Shown here piece by piece: positions 12,179 through 25,380 of a DNA stretch of 64,000 nt. Origin of the DNA: Labia minor (lineage: Eukaryota > Arthropoda > Insecta > Dermaptera > Spongiphoridae); NCBI GenBank assembly GCA_963082975.1, contig OY720344.1, positions 90,640,538 to 90,704,537 of the forward strand, in the 5' to 3' direction. Position 1 is the stretch's first letter; every line of letters begins with the position of its first letter. A program made the position numbers and the translations under genes. The notes under the pieces were generated by a model. It ran no database searches, was not told the origin of the DNA, and saw nothing but the letters and a program-made list of their open reading frames with translations.

Positions 12179-15100
12179 TTATTTTGTAATTTCCTTACTA
12201 CAAAATGGTGATCTGTCCTCTGTTTCCACGAAAAACGTGCCTCTAGCATTAAACTTGAATGTGTCTAAACCCAACACAGTACATTTTTCAACTGTACATT
12301 TTGATGTGTCCGGTGCAATATTAGCAATATTATTAACAATTGTATCTGCTTTGCTAGTGCCTTGGTTAACAATCGGGGTTCCAAAACGTCTTATAGATCC
12401 GGGAACTGAAAATTTAGATACTCTCCTAACTACAGTATCCACTTGTTTGCTAGTTTCTTCATAAACTTCTTTGATTGCTTTTGGCATGGCCCAGAAATTA
12501 CATTTTTCTGATAAAATTGCTTCTTCAAATATTTCATATGACCTAAAAATAGATAATTTTAATAGTAATTTTTAGAGAATTCTATATTTTCAACATTATA
12601 ATAATATTTTATATTTATTAAATAAATTATGGAAAAATTACAAAAAACTTTAAGTTTGTTTTTTTATGGCTTTTGGGATCTATGCATATTTAGTTAATAT
12701 CCATATTTTAGGACTTGGTGGGAAGACAATATAAAGAGAGAAGTAAAGGAATTGGATGAATATATCTGATTGAAGGAATACAGATAAGATCGTTTGAGTT
12801 CAGTATTTCGTCAAAGATAAATCGATACAATTGAAATATTTTTTTTTTACCTTGAATGAGAACAAGGAATAACTTGTAGTAAGGTTTCTGTTGCAATTTC
12901 TGCAAGATCCTTAAGAGAAGTGATATTGAGTCCTGTGTCTTTTATTTGTTTCCCAATATCAAGACAACCTGGTTGGTAAGCTCCACCGTTTACAAAAAAA
13001 TCAACATCGCCTATTGTGTCGATCATACCAAAACCCAAAAATGGTATAAATGATCGAGCTGAAGTGTGTATTATGTCCACATATTTGGCATCACCTTTTG
13101 ATAAATGCACCTAAAATCAAATTAAAGTCCAATAGATATAAAATAAAATTATAATTCTTTCATTTTGAAACTAACCTTCCGTCCTAGACCATCAAATCCT
13201 GGTTGAGCTGGATCTAATCCAGTTATTCGTTTTAAATTGAAATCAGTTAAATTTTTACCAGCATATCCTGATACCTGAAAAAAATTTGTAATTTCTATAT
13301 TATTATTTCGGAATTTGAACTAAAATTTCATACAAGATTCTTAAAAATGAATTCTTATTCATTTAAAATTAACTCTTTCCCAAAATCGCTGAATTTGTTT
13401 ATTTTCTGTTAAAGCAGATCCCGTCTCTCATTTCACCTTCTGTTATCAAGTTTATTTAAGATTATAAGATTTAAACATACTATATTTGAAATAACTAATT
13501 AAAAAATAATGAACTTTTGGGATATTTTTAACTAGTAAAATTTATTAATTTCATATTATTTTTCCTATAAAATATATCTTTCTTAGAAAACAAATCCAGC
13601 AATCATGAGAAAGAGTTGGTTTTTAATTTTTAATTCAATTATGAATACAAAACATAAGTATAAACATTTCAAATGAAAATTTTTTATTTTTTTTAAACAA
13701 TTTATAAATTATTTTTTTTATTCAATATTAATAATTAAATAACCGAAAATACCTGTGCTCCAAGACTATGTCCAATCAAATGTACTTTTTCTAAAGAAAT
13801 TCCATCTTTATGAAGTGCTCTAAGAAGTCTGGCTAGTTCTAATCCCACGGTTCTTGTATTTGATCCGGACTAAAGTTCATTTATTTCAAAATAAATTAAT
13901 TAATATTAATGTGAAAATTTATGTTGATTTATGAAATCCACTTAAAATATAAAATAAAATCATGCATAATAATTTATTATTATAAACTAAAAGGAAAAAA
14001 GTTTGAATAGAAGGTAATTGAACTTAAAATTATAATATATATATGATAATAAATTACTATATTAGATATAATCTTATAAATTTTCTATTTTTAAAAATGT
14101 TTCCAAAAACATGCGTATATTTTTGTAAAAATATATTTTTATGAATTATAGTCATTATATTCTAATAAATTTAAAATCTAACATTTTAATAAAAAACATG
14201 TTAAAAGAAGGCACTAAATTTTTAATCATATTTATACCTTTTAAATTAATATTCTTTTAAAATTTTACATACAATTAAGGAATGTTTCTATTAATTTGAG
14301 GTAGTTTTAAGTATATTATCTCATCCTGGGTTCTGGGTTATAAAATATAATTATACAACATTATATATTCATTTTTAATTTAATCGATTAATTCAGAGAT
14401 GTATCGACAGAATTGAGCCTATTGTGTGAAATTGGAAATATAATTATAAATCAATAATTTAATAAATCTTAGAACATATATATATTTCATTATTTTATTT
14501 ATTTATTCATTCTCTTCTCTTTTGGTCTTTAAGGAGGATTGATTATCCTGAGGAAAAACATAAATAATTACCGTTTTTTTAAATTTTAAAATTGTTATTT
14601 AGTTACAGGCAAGCAAGTCATTGTGAATTATATCTTTCCACTTCCACCAAATGCATAACATTCTCTTTCATGAATGAAGTTTGTTGATTTTTCTTGTTTT
14701 TTTTTTTTTTTTCAAAAGATCTGAGACAGTTTGAGCAGCTTCTTCAAGGTCGAAATTTCCATTTTTTGATTTTGGCAAACTAATTCTTGCATTTCATTCA
14801 GGCATTGCACCTTCTCCATATACTTCACAAATCTCACACAGCTCCGGCTTCTTTGCCGGTTCAAAAATGCTTATTTTTGTCGACTTGGCTCTTCATTTTA
14901 ATGATGGAAAAAAAAAATTACGTCATCTTGTAGAGGGAAAGATTCTCTTTGTGTAATTTTAATAACAACATAAACGGCCATTTCAAAAAAAGGAAATACA
15001 AACAATTATTAAATAAAACAAAAAGCAATTTATTTACTATTTATTCACTTACTAGCTGCTCAGAGCTCCTTCATCGCTCTTCACATCTAGACGGGGGCTC

Positions 15101-18100
15101 CGCCCCCTGTATCCCCGTGTGGTACATAGTATTTGGTTGAAAGTAGTAAAATGTTTTCATCCATTTTGTTTCAATCAATGTATAACATAAAACATTCATT
15201 TCTTATTGTGTGATTATTTAAAATATATTTTAATTTAATCAGTAAATTAATTATATATATTTTTATTGAATATGTTATATCTATCTATTCGAAAGTTCTT
15301 GGCAGCTACAACCACATTTCTCCAAGTGTCCTTATCCTGAGCCTCTGTTCCATCTCTCGTACGTCATTCCCTGATGTACTCATCTTTCTTTGGCCCATAA
15401 ATGCTGGGGAGAATCCTATTCTCAAATACTCTGAATCCACTCTCATCTCCTAAGATCATAGACCATGTCTCACACTCATATAATACAACAGACAAAATAA
15501 TTGTTTTATATATTTTAATTTTCATTCCCTTTTATAATAATTTTGATGTGAGATAAGCCTCTTTACTGCATGATAACAAGCGTTTCCCGATTCGATTTAA
15601 ATTCTTCTCAAATATTATTATCCTTCGTGATTACATTCAATTTTTCTACATATTCAAATTCTACATTTTGTCTGTTAATACTGCTCCTGTTTGTTTCTAA
15701 ATATATTTATTTATCATTATTAATTTCAAACCTCATCTCTTTTCCTACCTCGATTAATTTTTCCTCGCTATCTGTAATTGCAATTGCCGAATCTCCTATT
15801 CGTCCTAAGTCGTCTGGGTAACCTAATATTTTACAATTGATTTCCGCATCTTACTCTTTCTTTACTACCTTCAAGATAAATTTTAAGATCAAAATTTGAA
15901 AAAGTTTATCCGGATCTATTGAGTCATGCGTAGGTTTTACTAAAGTCTACAAATAATTAGTGAACAGAATTATTGAATTCGCGGTTTTTTTAATATCTGT
16001 CATAATGAAAATATCTTAATTAATGTTGATCGATTTGGCCTGAACCCGCAATGATATCGTCTAATATTTCCTCCGCCTATAGTTTATAAGTATTGTATAT
16101 GTTATAATAGAGTATAATATTTCTTGATCATTTCATTTTGATATTTTAATTTCATTGCTTGATTTTTATTGAATATTTTTAATTATAATAAAATTTGAGA
16201 AAATGCAAAGTTAGAGACTTGAGACAATTTATAAAAATTAATTTATAAAAATTAACGGTATAAAAGTATTGATAAAACTAAAGAAATTAACAATATATAC
16301 ATTCATTAATAGTATTAATTTAAATTAATGGATTTATTTGATTTTTTATTTTTAAGTTCATTTATTAATTTTTTTAGATCATAGTTAATTCCCTCCCTTA
16401 AAATAAAAGAAGTATTCAAATATAGAAAGAATAAATACAATAATTTAAGTTAAATATGATTTAAATATTTTATTATATTAATTAGAATAAATTATTTAAT
16501 TGAAATGATATTTGAATATTAGAATTTAAAATAAAAAGTTAAATATTATAATAATTCTTTGATTGGGAATCGCTAGAGTTATATACATTGTGTAAAATGA
16601 GTCCGCCAGAGTGTGGGCCACGCCTGGCTCTTGAATGAACAACACGGAGAACTATATAAACTTTAAAAAATTAAATTCTGCGGTTATTGATTAGATATTA
16701 ATAAAATTCTATGTTACCATAGAGATATATAAGAATATTGTGATGTAATTTCATAGAAATCGTTTCTTATTTTTTGATGTTCATAATTCTAAATTACCGG
16801 TAAAGTGTCGGTTAAGTAGGAAATTTCTTTTTTGTTTGTTTCTATGACAGCAAAAAAGTAAACAAATTACATACATACATACATACAAACACTCTCCTTT
16901 ATATATATAGATTATAAACGACCTACGTTTCACCATTGAATTCATAAAATAGAAATTGACATGAATAACCATGTGGTCGTTTATCTCAGTTGAACTTCTT
17001 AAACCTTTCCTAATTTGAGGCCCAGTTTTCAAACATCTTCATTCCACCCCTCGTTTTCAATAAAATTTATACAACAATAATGTATATTGAGTATTTTCGA
17101 TTTTGTTTTTAAATTATTTTTAACAAACTTCCAAAAAAAGAATTTTTCTATGGGTATATGTGCTTTCTTTTCAGTCCGTTAAAAATAATATTCTCGCGCC
17201 CCCAGGAGGGTGCGCCCCTCAGGAATTGAATCGCTGCCTTAAACCAATCGTCTCTCTTATTTCCACACATGAAAAATAATTTTTTTATCTTTAAAGATAT
17301 AAAGATTTGATTTCTAAAGTCATTTTTCTTACCTTTGGCTAATATTATATATAACATGCATATTTTATAAATATGATTAATTAGTTGTTTATACAAATGT
17401 AAATCAATTCACCTGGAGGTAATTCCTTCCGGCTCCGATTTCCCATTGGACGAGAATCACCTGGCCGTGTTTGTTAAGGGTCTTACGTAAACTTTGGGTC
17501 CAGGGCCGAAAAGCCGATGAGCCAAAGCCGTGCGTTAAGACAAAGATGTCCCGATTGGGATCGAACATCGATGTTTTCAAATTTTGCAGGTTCGGCCATG
17601 AGATAATCGTGTAGTTTTCAATATTACTTAATTAAAATATATATGAAAATATCAAAACCATTTTTATGATTAATTTAACAATTAAGCTTATATTTATATA
17701 TATATAGATATATAGATAGATACAACATTTATAATAGTAAAATGTAATTTTCAATTCTAAATAATGAATTAGTTTTTATTTGAAATCTAAATATAGTGGT
17801 TTGCCTTGGAAAAACTACTTGACCTCTAATTTGTTTATATTACCTAAATTAATATTCTCTTGCATAGACATTAGTATAATCATAATGAAGATGAGAATGT
17901 CTGATAACTCTAAAATGAATCATTTCAAATTAAAATAAAGTTATCATATTTAAGAAAAACCTTCAGTATTTTATTTTGTCAAAATAATTTTTTTAGAAAA
18001 ACATTTTATAAATTAAATTAGAGAATATTTCTATAATAAAAACAAAAACATCTTTAGCTTTTCGTTAAAAAGTAACTCTTCCGCCAATATGGGTTGTATT

Positions 18101-19712
18101 GCCGCTCTTCTTTTGTTAATTTTTTCCCAGAAGAATATATATGGCATAATTTTATCTTATTTCAAACTATAAAAAATCTATTGGCACCTTGTAACCTAAG
18201 TTTGAATTAACTTTTTACTCAAGTAGGGTCAAGAGTCATCTAAATATTAAAATTAAAATAATAAATGCATTATTTTCTGTGATTATATCCCAATATCTAT
18301 ATAGATAATAATATTATCTTTTGATTGTTTTCGACTCAAATCTTGAAGAAGAGCTAGTGAGTCCCCTCCCTTTTTATAAGTATTATGGAAAAATACCATT
18401 TAAAATTGTATCAGTTATTACTCTGTTATTATAAATTGTTTTTCAATTCTAATGAATATTGAAACATGTAATATTTTTTGTCATTTAAAAATAAATAATA
18501 TTTCAATAAATAAAGAATTATAGAAAAACCCCAAAAATTCTATCATACTAAGATAGTTTACTTTAAAATTTTTTTAAAATGTTAAAACTAATCAAATTGT
18601 ATTTAAAAGTTCTATTCCAATATAATTTTTTTGTATTTATTTTGACTTTATCATAAAAATAGATTTTTATGTTTGCTGGACAGAGTGAAAATTGACTAGA
18701 TAAATACTTATATTTATATTAGAAGTTAGGATGAGGGGGGGGGGAGAATTTCCACTTTTCTATGGTTTCTTGATTTAGTTTCCTGCATTATTTTTTGATT
18801 ATTATTTTTATTTCATTTTTTTGATTATCAAGACAAAATTTTATATTTAATTAAATTTAAATAAATCATATTTTAAAAAACACACACACACATATATATA
18901 TATGAAGAGTCAAGGGGAAAAATTATTTTAGTCCATAATTGATTTTTTTTTCAGGGGACAAAAAAGAAAGTTTGATAATATAAATTATCAAATGCAAAAT
19001 TCATTCCTTTATAATGTCTATTATGAAACTTGTATTTAAAAGAAACAGTATAGACCTTTAAAACCGTGTAAAAACATGATTTTCAATATTTTATGGACTA
19101 AAAGCATTTTTCCCTTCTGACCCTTCATATATATATATATCCTTAATCTGTGAGACAAAATAAATAAACTTATTTACTTTTATTGAATTTTAAAATAATA
19201 ATGAAAAATCAAATAAATATTATATTTAATATATTTATTATTAACAAATTAATAAATAATTGATACGGTTATTATTATTTTTAATTATTGAAACTATTAA
19301 TATAATATTTAATAAAAAAATTAATTATTTATTATTATTTTATTGCGATTGAACTCTTAAGGATCGCGCAAATTTTTAATAATATGAATAATATAATCAA
19401 AAAATTAAAAAAATGTTTAATTATTTATTTCTATGATTTATACATTAAATAAACTTACTTTAACTGGTCATATAAATGGAATGTTGTATTAATATCTTTG
19501 GGGCTCTCAGGGGCTGGAAATGGTCTAAGTAGAGCGTGAAACCATTCACCATTCGTATCAAAACATGCAAAATTTCCAAAGCACACACTATTTTTGGTTT
19601 CCCTTGTATCATCAGATTTTTTTGCACTGGACGTTGCTTCTTCAGATTTTACACTCCCGGTTGAAATACCAAATATCAACACACAAAACCAAAGCCATGC
19701 AACCCGAGCCAT
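12179..19712 (-). CDS. Secreted lipase of the pancreatic-lipase family, complete
   Basis: Minus-strand exons in order: 19712-19459, 17626-17413, 13869-13753, 13274-13176, 13110-12851, 12542-12179; phases agree; 435 residues. The start is the ATG at 19712, giving MARVAWLWFCVLIFGIS, a signal peptide, so the enzyme is probably secreted. Then come SVCFGNFACF and a block with SPKDINTTFHLY, typical of the mature N-terminus. The triad is visible: Ser191 in GHSLG, Asp216 in GLDPAQP, His313 in PCSHSRSYE. Known reaction: hydrolysis of acylglycerol (or phospholipid) ester bonds. About 33 residues separate PGC from the Cys before the catalytic His, a full-length lid that favours a triacylglycerol lipase over short-lid phospholipase A1, though substrate cannot be settled. 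The C-terminus has the arthropod pattern CTVEKCTVLGLDTFKFNARG and PFC. No PLAT domain follows, which is usual in arthropods. Introns 1 and 2 hold repeats. Confidence 0.95.
14720..14900 (-). pseudogene. mariner transposase N-terminal fragment
   Basis: The minus strand reads ELCEICEVYGEGAMPE, a stop, then RISLPKSKNGNFDLEE. This matches the spacing of the helix-turn-helix region of mariner transposases (CEVYGE...P, then GNFDLED-like). No catalytic part and no inverted ends were found. It lies in lipase intron 2, in the same orientation as the gene. Confidence 0.65.
15089..15125. repeat. GC-rich hairpin GGGGGC-TCC-GCCCCC
   Basis: A perfect 6-bp stem with a 3-base loop (15093-15107), followed by a C-rich tail, stands out from the AT-rich intron. 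It resembles end hairpins of non-autonomous elements but was not assigned to any. Confidence 0.5.
15290..16085 (-). pseudogene. LINE (RTE-like) reverse transcriptase fragment
   Basis: Reading the minus strand in order with frame changes: YHCGFRPNRST (RT finger region), a diverged active-site box LGYPDDLGRIGDS where families carry YADD, then RNACYHAVKRLIS, a decayed YGCETW-like stretch (YMSVRHG), and the distal end with GNDVREMEQRLRIRTLGEM. Order and spacing fit the RT and C-terminal part of a non-LTR element. Several stops and frameshifts, plus the YPDD change, show it is dead. It lies in lipase intron 2. Confidence 0.8.
16869..16890. repeat. (CATA)n short microsatellite
   Basis: Four to five tandem ACAT/CATA units in lipase intron 2. 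Confidence 0.8.
17010..17255. mobile_element. REP-C copy, hAT-type MITE remnant
   Basis: The start resembles the 20767 element (GGCCCAGTTTTCAAACATC against CGGCCCAATTTTCAATCAT) and the end has the same C-rich CTCGCGCCCCC-type sequence. Ends are eroded and no target duplication was identified. Confidence 0.5.
18903..19127. mobile_element. 225-bp MITE with ~40-bp terminal inverted repeats, TA flanks
   Basis: The left end TGAAGAGTCAAGGGGAAAAA... and the reverse complement of the right end, TGAAGGGTCAGAAGGGAAAA..., continue in parallel through TTTTAGTCCATAA. It sits inside a TATATA tract, consistent with TA targeting. No coding capacity. It lies in lipase intron 1. Confidence 0.8.
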
Positions 19713-20766
19713 GATCAAAAATTTTCTCTTTGCCTTGTTCCCATGATATTTTAATATATATTTATATACTAATAAGCCGGGAGAAGGAGAAAAGAGGGGA
19801 GGTTCTAACGAAGGTCAATGTAAATTAATTTATTATTCTATAATTACTTAAACAACTATATTAATAATCTTACAATCATAAGAAATAAATTGTACTTAGC
19901 AATTATTTTTTAATCAGGTGTTAATTTTAATAAGAGCAAAATTATATTTTAATTTATTTTTGATTTTTTTTTATATGAAAAACAAAAGATTATTCTTCAA
20001 CTATTCATTCTCTCCAAGTGAATAATTGAAAAATTAAAGTAGGACACTTATATATTAATACAAAAATACCGTAAAGTAACAAATTAATTTTGAATAAACT
20101 AACTGTAAGGTGGAATTAGAAAACTTTATTTTGGAGTCGAATTTCAGAAATAAAATATATATAATATAATTGTCAAAGCGTAAAAAATAATTTATTTTTA
20201 ATTTTTGATTTTTAAAAATCATATAAAATTTATTTAATTATTAAAAGAAATAATTATAATTATTTAAGTAGTGCTATAATTATTACTATAGATGAAATAT
20301 CTTGAGATTAAAGTGGAAGTAGTTCATTAAAAAAAAAATTTTTGTTATACGTTTACAGAATCAAATATTAATTAATTAATATATGTTTATTTGTATTGAT
20401 AATAATCAAAAGATTAATTAATTAAATTTTGTTAAAAACAAATTAATTTAAAATTTAATTTTATATAATTTATAATTGAAAATTCGATTTAATTATAATA
20501 AAATAAATGGAAACGGATTATCTTTTTGTTGAATAATCGAAACTATCTTATATTTAAAAAAAAATCGTTAATAAAAATTTGAATAAATTATGATTTTTAA
20601 TAAATTTTATAAAATAATTTAATTAATAATAAACAATGTTTATAAATTACTCGAGTTTAAATAGTTATATTGATTTTTTTAACAATATCTTGTATTAGCT
20701 TCAATAGAAAAATTTTTTAAAATACAAATTTATAATATATAAAATATAAATTTAATTATTTTATAT

Positions 20767-21026
20767 CAGGTTTTCTCAACCTTTTAGTATTCACGGCCCA
20801 ATTTTCAATCATAATTTTCATCACGCCCCCCCCCTCCCCACCGTATACAATAAAATGAAAACATTTTACCTTTTTTTTTAGAACCATATTGAAAAAATGT
20901 CGGAAATGTTGTTTGAGAGCCTCTTTACATTCACTGACTTAATCAATTTTTTTAAATAACATTTTCTCTTGGATATGCTCGCGCCCCCCATTAATGTGCT
21001 CGAGCGCCCCACAGGTTGAGAATCAC
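20767..21026. mobile_element. REP-C copy, hAT-type MITE
   Basis: Left end CAGGTTTTCTCAACCTTTTA and right end ACAGGTTGAGAATCAC are imperfect inverted repeats of the CAGTGGTTCTCAACC type common to hAT MITEs. C-rich blocks sit near both ends. Internal text GAACCATATTGAAAAAATG recurs inverted at about 31310. No 8-bp duplication could be confirmed. Confidence 0.65.
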
Positions 21027-21257
21027 TCTCTCATATTCTTATTGTATATGCATTTCGTATTAACAATTATCATTATTATCTTTACTAATAAAAATTACTT
21101 TATTTTAAGAATATTGAAAAAATAGATTAAAATAATTCCTTTCTATACTTTTGCAATTTATAATAATCTAAATTTTGTTAACTAAAAATTACTTTTAGTG
21201 TTTTATTACTGAAATTCGAAAAAGTTTAAATATTAAAAAAAACAAAATCTATATAAA

Positions 21258-21291
21258 ACAATACCTCCCTTACTAACGTCGGTCGGTAATT
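21258..21291 (+). mobile_element. REP-A terminal fragment
   Basis: ACAATACCTCCCTTACTAACGTCGGTCGGTAA matches the right end of the REP-A element 0.9 kb downstream with one or two differences. Confidence 0.7.
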
Positions 21292-21555
21292 AATTCATAT
21301 TAATTAATTTATTATAAGCTCCAAGCTTTCCTCAAATAAATATTTAAATTTAGGTGTTAATAATTAATTTTCTTTTCATAAAAATATGTTAAACATAAAT
21401 TTTCTAATAAAAATAAAAAATTCTATTAATTTAATTTAATATTTTATTTGGATCTTATTAATGAAGGACTAGTTTAACAGTCAAGTTTTTCAGAGATGCT
21501 CTAGATTAAATTTATGAAATTTATTAGCTGACATAGTTTTTCAATTTAATTAAAA

Positions 21556-22172
21556 ATAAGTTGACCTGTGGCCAGGTCCGAACCGACCGACGGTTTGAAG
21601 TAAATTAATTAGCAGCTACAGAAACAATTTCAAATAATTTTAATATATCTATTAATGCAATAAAAAACAGATATGGATACATAAATAATAAATATAAACA
21701 TTTTTAATTTTATTTTATTTTTAATATATATGCAAGACCAGGCTGTGACGTCATGAATGGCTGGATGACGTCATATAATTTTAAATCAAGAAAAAACTAA
21801 TAAATATGATTTTCCCGAGGATAAATCCAATACAAAGTGCATGATTCGTGGTGATATATAAAAAAATCTCCTTTGGTGTGAAAATAACCCTTTCCTTCCG
21901 TCGATCGCTAATACTACTACTTCCGGTTTCCGGATTAGCACCAAAAGTTGATCAATTCATCCCATTGATGCATTAAGTAAATATACCAAATTTCATCAAA
22001 ATCGGTTGAGCCGTTCAGGCTGTACACATCTATACGGACGGACGGACAGACATCATGCTAAAAATACTTTTTTCTGTTAAGAAAATGCATGATTCGTGGA
22101 GATATGTAAAAATCTCCACATGTGAAATTTGGTGTGAAAACAATACCTCCCTTACTATCGTCGGTCGGTAAA
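21556..22172 (+). mobile_element. REP-A copy A, full length, about 615 bp
   Basis: It runs from AGTTGACCTGTGGCCAGG, followed by CCGAACCGACCGACGG, to CTATCGTCGGTCGGTAA; GACCGACGG and CGTCGGTCGG are short inverted ends. The body has two TGACGTCA palindromes (21746 and 21766), a CGGACGGACGGACAGACA run and two CATGATTCGTGG motifs. It is nearly identical in content to the inverted copy at 47666. No coding capacity; its class is unresolved. Confidence 0.8.
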
Positions 22173-22860
22173 ATATAATTCACTCAAAATAATCTTATCA
22201 CTACGTTATAGGGTATTAACTAACATACAAAATAACTTAAATATTATTATACACACATACATATAAAGAAAATAAAAATATTATTTGACTTAAATATCGG
22301 TAATAGTTTTATAAACAATTAAAAAAAAACATAATAATAACTCTACATATTTAAACGATAGTATGAAAATAAAATTATTATAATTTGATTTATTTATTGT
22401 ATTTCAATTTAGATTATTATCTTTAATTTATTGATCACTAGTCGATCCGATTGCTCTGGGCTTTATTCACAAATTTCCTCAGGGCTTCGTTTCCCCATTA
22501 TAGATATTTAGTGAATATATTAATAACAAATCAATCGTCTTTATATTCTCTTAAATTTTCTTGTGATTATTGAACAGTGAATATTCAAATAACTGTGTTT
22601 TTCTATACTTTGAATGAAATTCGTATTTGTTGTTTCATAAAATATATTTCTGTGTATATTAACAGGACAGACAATTATTTAAATTTTTAAATTTTATTCA
22701 ACACAGAAAATAAAAAAAAAAAACATTTTTTTTTACAAATTTTTTATGGGATAAAATTAGAACTGATTAATTTATGATCTACATATATTAATATCCTGAT
22801 TTCTATCACTTTGTTTTATTTCAGAGCAATGGATATCTGGGTCTGATTAATAATAAAATA

Positions 22861-23292
22861 TTTTTATTATCTCGCCAAATCACGAAAATTTTCGATGTCG
22901 AGATTTTGATGTTTTTATACGTTTTGAAGGTCCCTGAGTCATTTTCACTATAGTTGAGAAAAACATCTCTCTCTCTGTGTGTGTGTGTGTGTGTGACCGT
23001 AAAGATATATGTTTGATAGTTTTTCAAAATTGTATAAAACTGCTTTATATAGAATTTCAGCTTGATTGAATTAAAAGAACCGGAATTAATTTTTTAATAC
23101 GTTGACTGGCAATCACGCGCCAGCACGTGACGTGGTTCCATCAACGAAGAGTCAAACATGCGCTGGTTTAATAAATATTATTTATTAATTTTAATTTATA
23201 ATTTATAATTAATTTAATTTAATTTAACTATAATATATGTTAATTAGTCCAATTCAAATTTGTGAGATAGTCGAATGGAGACACTCCAGATT
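22861..23292 (-). mobile_element. REP-B copy 2
   Basis: This is a reverse-complement copy. The plus strand starts at CTCGCC followed by CGAAAATTTTCGATGTCGAG, then a (CT)n(GT)n tract, the TATATAG-containing middle, the CACGTGACGTGG region and the AT-rich arm, ending GTCGAATGGAGACACTCC. Confidence 0.85.
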
Positions 23293-24268
23293 TATTTAAG
23301 ATTCCTATACCAAGATCTTTTTTTATTTGAATTGAGTGATGGTTGCGTATTGTTAATCATATCTCATTTCTATCTCTAATTGCATAACTCTAAGGGGCAA
23401 AAATAAAACATGATATTTGTCTATATATATATATTGGAGAGAGAATATATATATATCTTGTAGAGAGTCATCCTCATTTTATTTCATCACGTTATCTGCT
23501 ACTTCATTATATTTTTATTTGAGTATTTATCTAAAACAAATCATTAGCTGACGAGCATATCAATGAGTTTGTGAATGTCAAAGAGGAGACAACTTATTAT
23601 GACCTTTTAAGATTGAATTCTTCCTATTTATAAAATATCATATCGTTTTATTTATAAATATTAATCATAATGATTCGTGCGAAACTTTTCCATTAAAAAT
23701 ATATAAATTTTAATTATAAAATAAAAAAGGTTGAAAAAAAAATAAAAATAGAATTTTGGAAAATTTTTCTAGACAATTTAATATTTTAAGAAAGAATTTT
23801 AAATCAAAGAATTCTGGTGATTAAGAAAAATGTTGGTCATGGCTTTTGTTTATATAGTTCAATGTGAAGTTTAATAGCATACCAAGGTTAAGCACAAATC
23901 ATTCCATAAATGGAATTATCTTTTTTTCTATGAAATACCTTTTAGGAATATATTTCTTATAAGGCATATCGACTTTTTAATGAATACATAAAATATATCT
24001 TTGATTTAATGTTTATTTCAAGAAAATAATAATAGAATATTTTTGAATGTAAAGTAAAAATGAAAGTAACATTTAATAGTTAAATTAAAACTTATTAGAT
24101 AGAATTCTAGGGGCTTTAGAATAACAAAATTTAGATCATAAAAGTAAAAATTAATTTAATTATATTTTATTGCATATCGTAAGAATGAAAGATTAAAAAT
24201 ATTAATTTATTAATGTTTAGTAATTTCTACATTTATTAAGAATACAGTCCAGTAAAAGATTTTATATA

Positions 24269-24640
24269 GGGTAAAGTATACACTCGTTGGCCCCGAAGCA
24301 GTTATTGACCCCCTATCACTAAAACACAAATAATAAAAGATTTTTATTTTAAAAATTAAGCTATTAACTATGGTTATGTAATCGTTTGTTGTATGGTTGT
24401 ATAATCACTTTAGGATACCTAGGCCAATAATTATAACAGGGGGCCAATAACTGTATTTTTTAGGATTTTATTTTTTAAAAAAAAGTGCTTATTGAAAATG
24501 TCATGAGAAAATGATTTTTTTTTATTCATCAAAATGCTCATAGTTTCTAATTTGACACAGATTGTTCCGCAATTTACTCAGATATGCATTAAAAACTGCT
24601 AGGAGTTGCTTAAGGGGGGCAACGACTGTATACTTTACCC
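24269..24640. mobile_element. 372-bp MITE with long terminal inverted repeats
   Basis: Left end GGGTAAAGTATACACTCGTT followed by GGCCCC; the reverse complement of the right end reads GGGTAAAGTATACAGTCGTT followed by GCCCC. Both ends abut TATA (ATATAGGG / CCCTATAT). A second GGCC block lies inside. No coding capacity and no superfamily assigned. It is intergenic, 0.7 kb before the IR start. Confidence 0.8.
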
Positions 24641-25380
24641 TATATGAAGTTTTACAATTCCTAATTTATATTTCAGATTTATCAAACTCTGGTAGGTAAG
24701 ACGAAATATTCTTTCTCTAAAAAATTACTCGTTTTCTTTTTTCAAAGATCGAATTCTCCATTTCAACCTATGGTACCTCAAGCACTATACTCATCAAATG
24801 GATAAAAAACATCTAATACAACAACAGGTCCAAATGGGAGACTGTAAATGGGTCTCCAAATGTTTGTCTGACTGCTCCTGAAAAAAGTTGCCAATCTCTT
24901 TGAATAGGTTTTTTAGTTAATGAAGGAAATTAATGATTTTTAGATCAGATTTATGATTTCTTCATGATAAAAATAACATTGTCGTTTAAAGAACTCAATG
25001 CCCTCAAAAATAATAATACATTCGTAATAAGTGTAAAATAAATAAGTTTAAAATATTTATTTTCGACTATTAATTCTTTTCAATTTGGATAGTTATATTT
25101 TTATTTATTTTTTTTTAATAGAGTGATGATTTTACTAGATTATTCAGATAATATCTACTTGTTACTTTGTAGAAATGATAAAATTATAATAAGAAATTTC
25201 CTGTGTTAATAAATGTGCTTTATCTTGAAGAAAAATCACCAGATGGTTCGTTATATATAAGATATTAAATCAATTTTTTACACCTATCTTATTTAGTTCA
25301 AATATTTATTTTTAATATAAATATCCTTAAATTCTTATATGATCTATTCTCAATATAAAAAAACAAAATTAATTGATTCA

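Larger units (their letters stand above)
19713..25380. other. Intergenic region between the divergent lipase and IR genes; repeats only
   Basis: No protein-coding exon was recognised. It should contain the promoters of both genes: the first ~100 bases beside 19712 for the lipase, and the AT-rich stretch before 25381 for the IR. The rest is occupied by the elements at 20767, 21258, 21556, 22861 and 24269, separated by A/T runs. Confidence 0.6.

Noticed and set aside
17148-17396. 82-codon open frame in lipase intron 2
   Set aside because: AT-rich chance frame overlapping a hAT-type MITE remnant; no homology seen.
22973-22995. (GT)n runs (also near 29977, 44937, 51530, 56800) as separate microsatellites
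   Set aside because: They are an internal part of every REP-B copy, not independent repeats.
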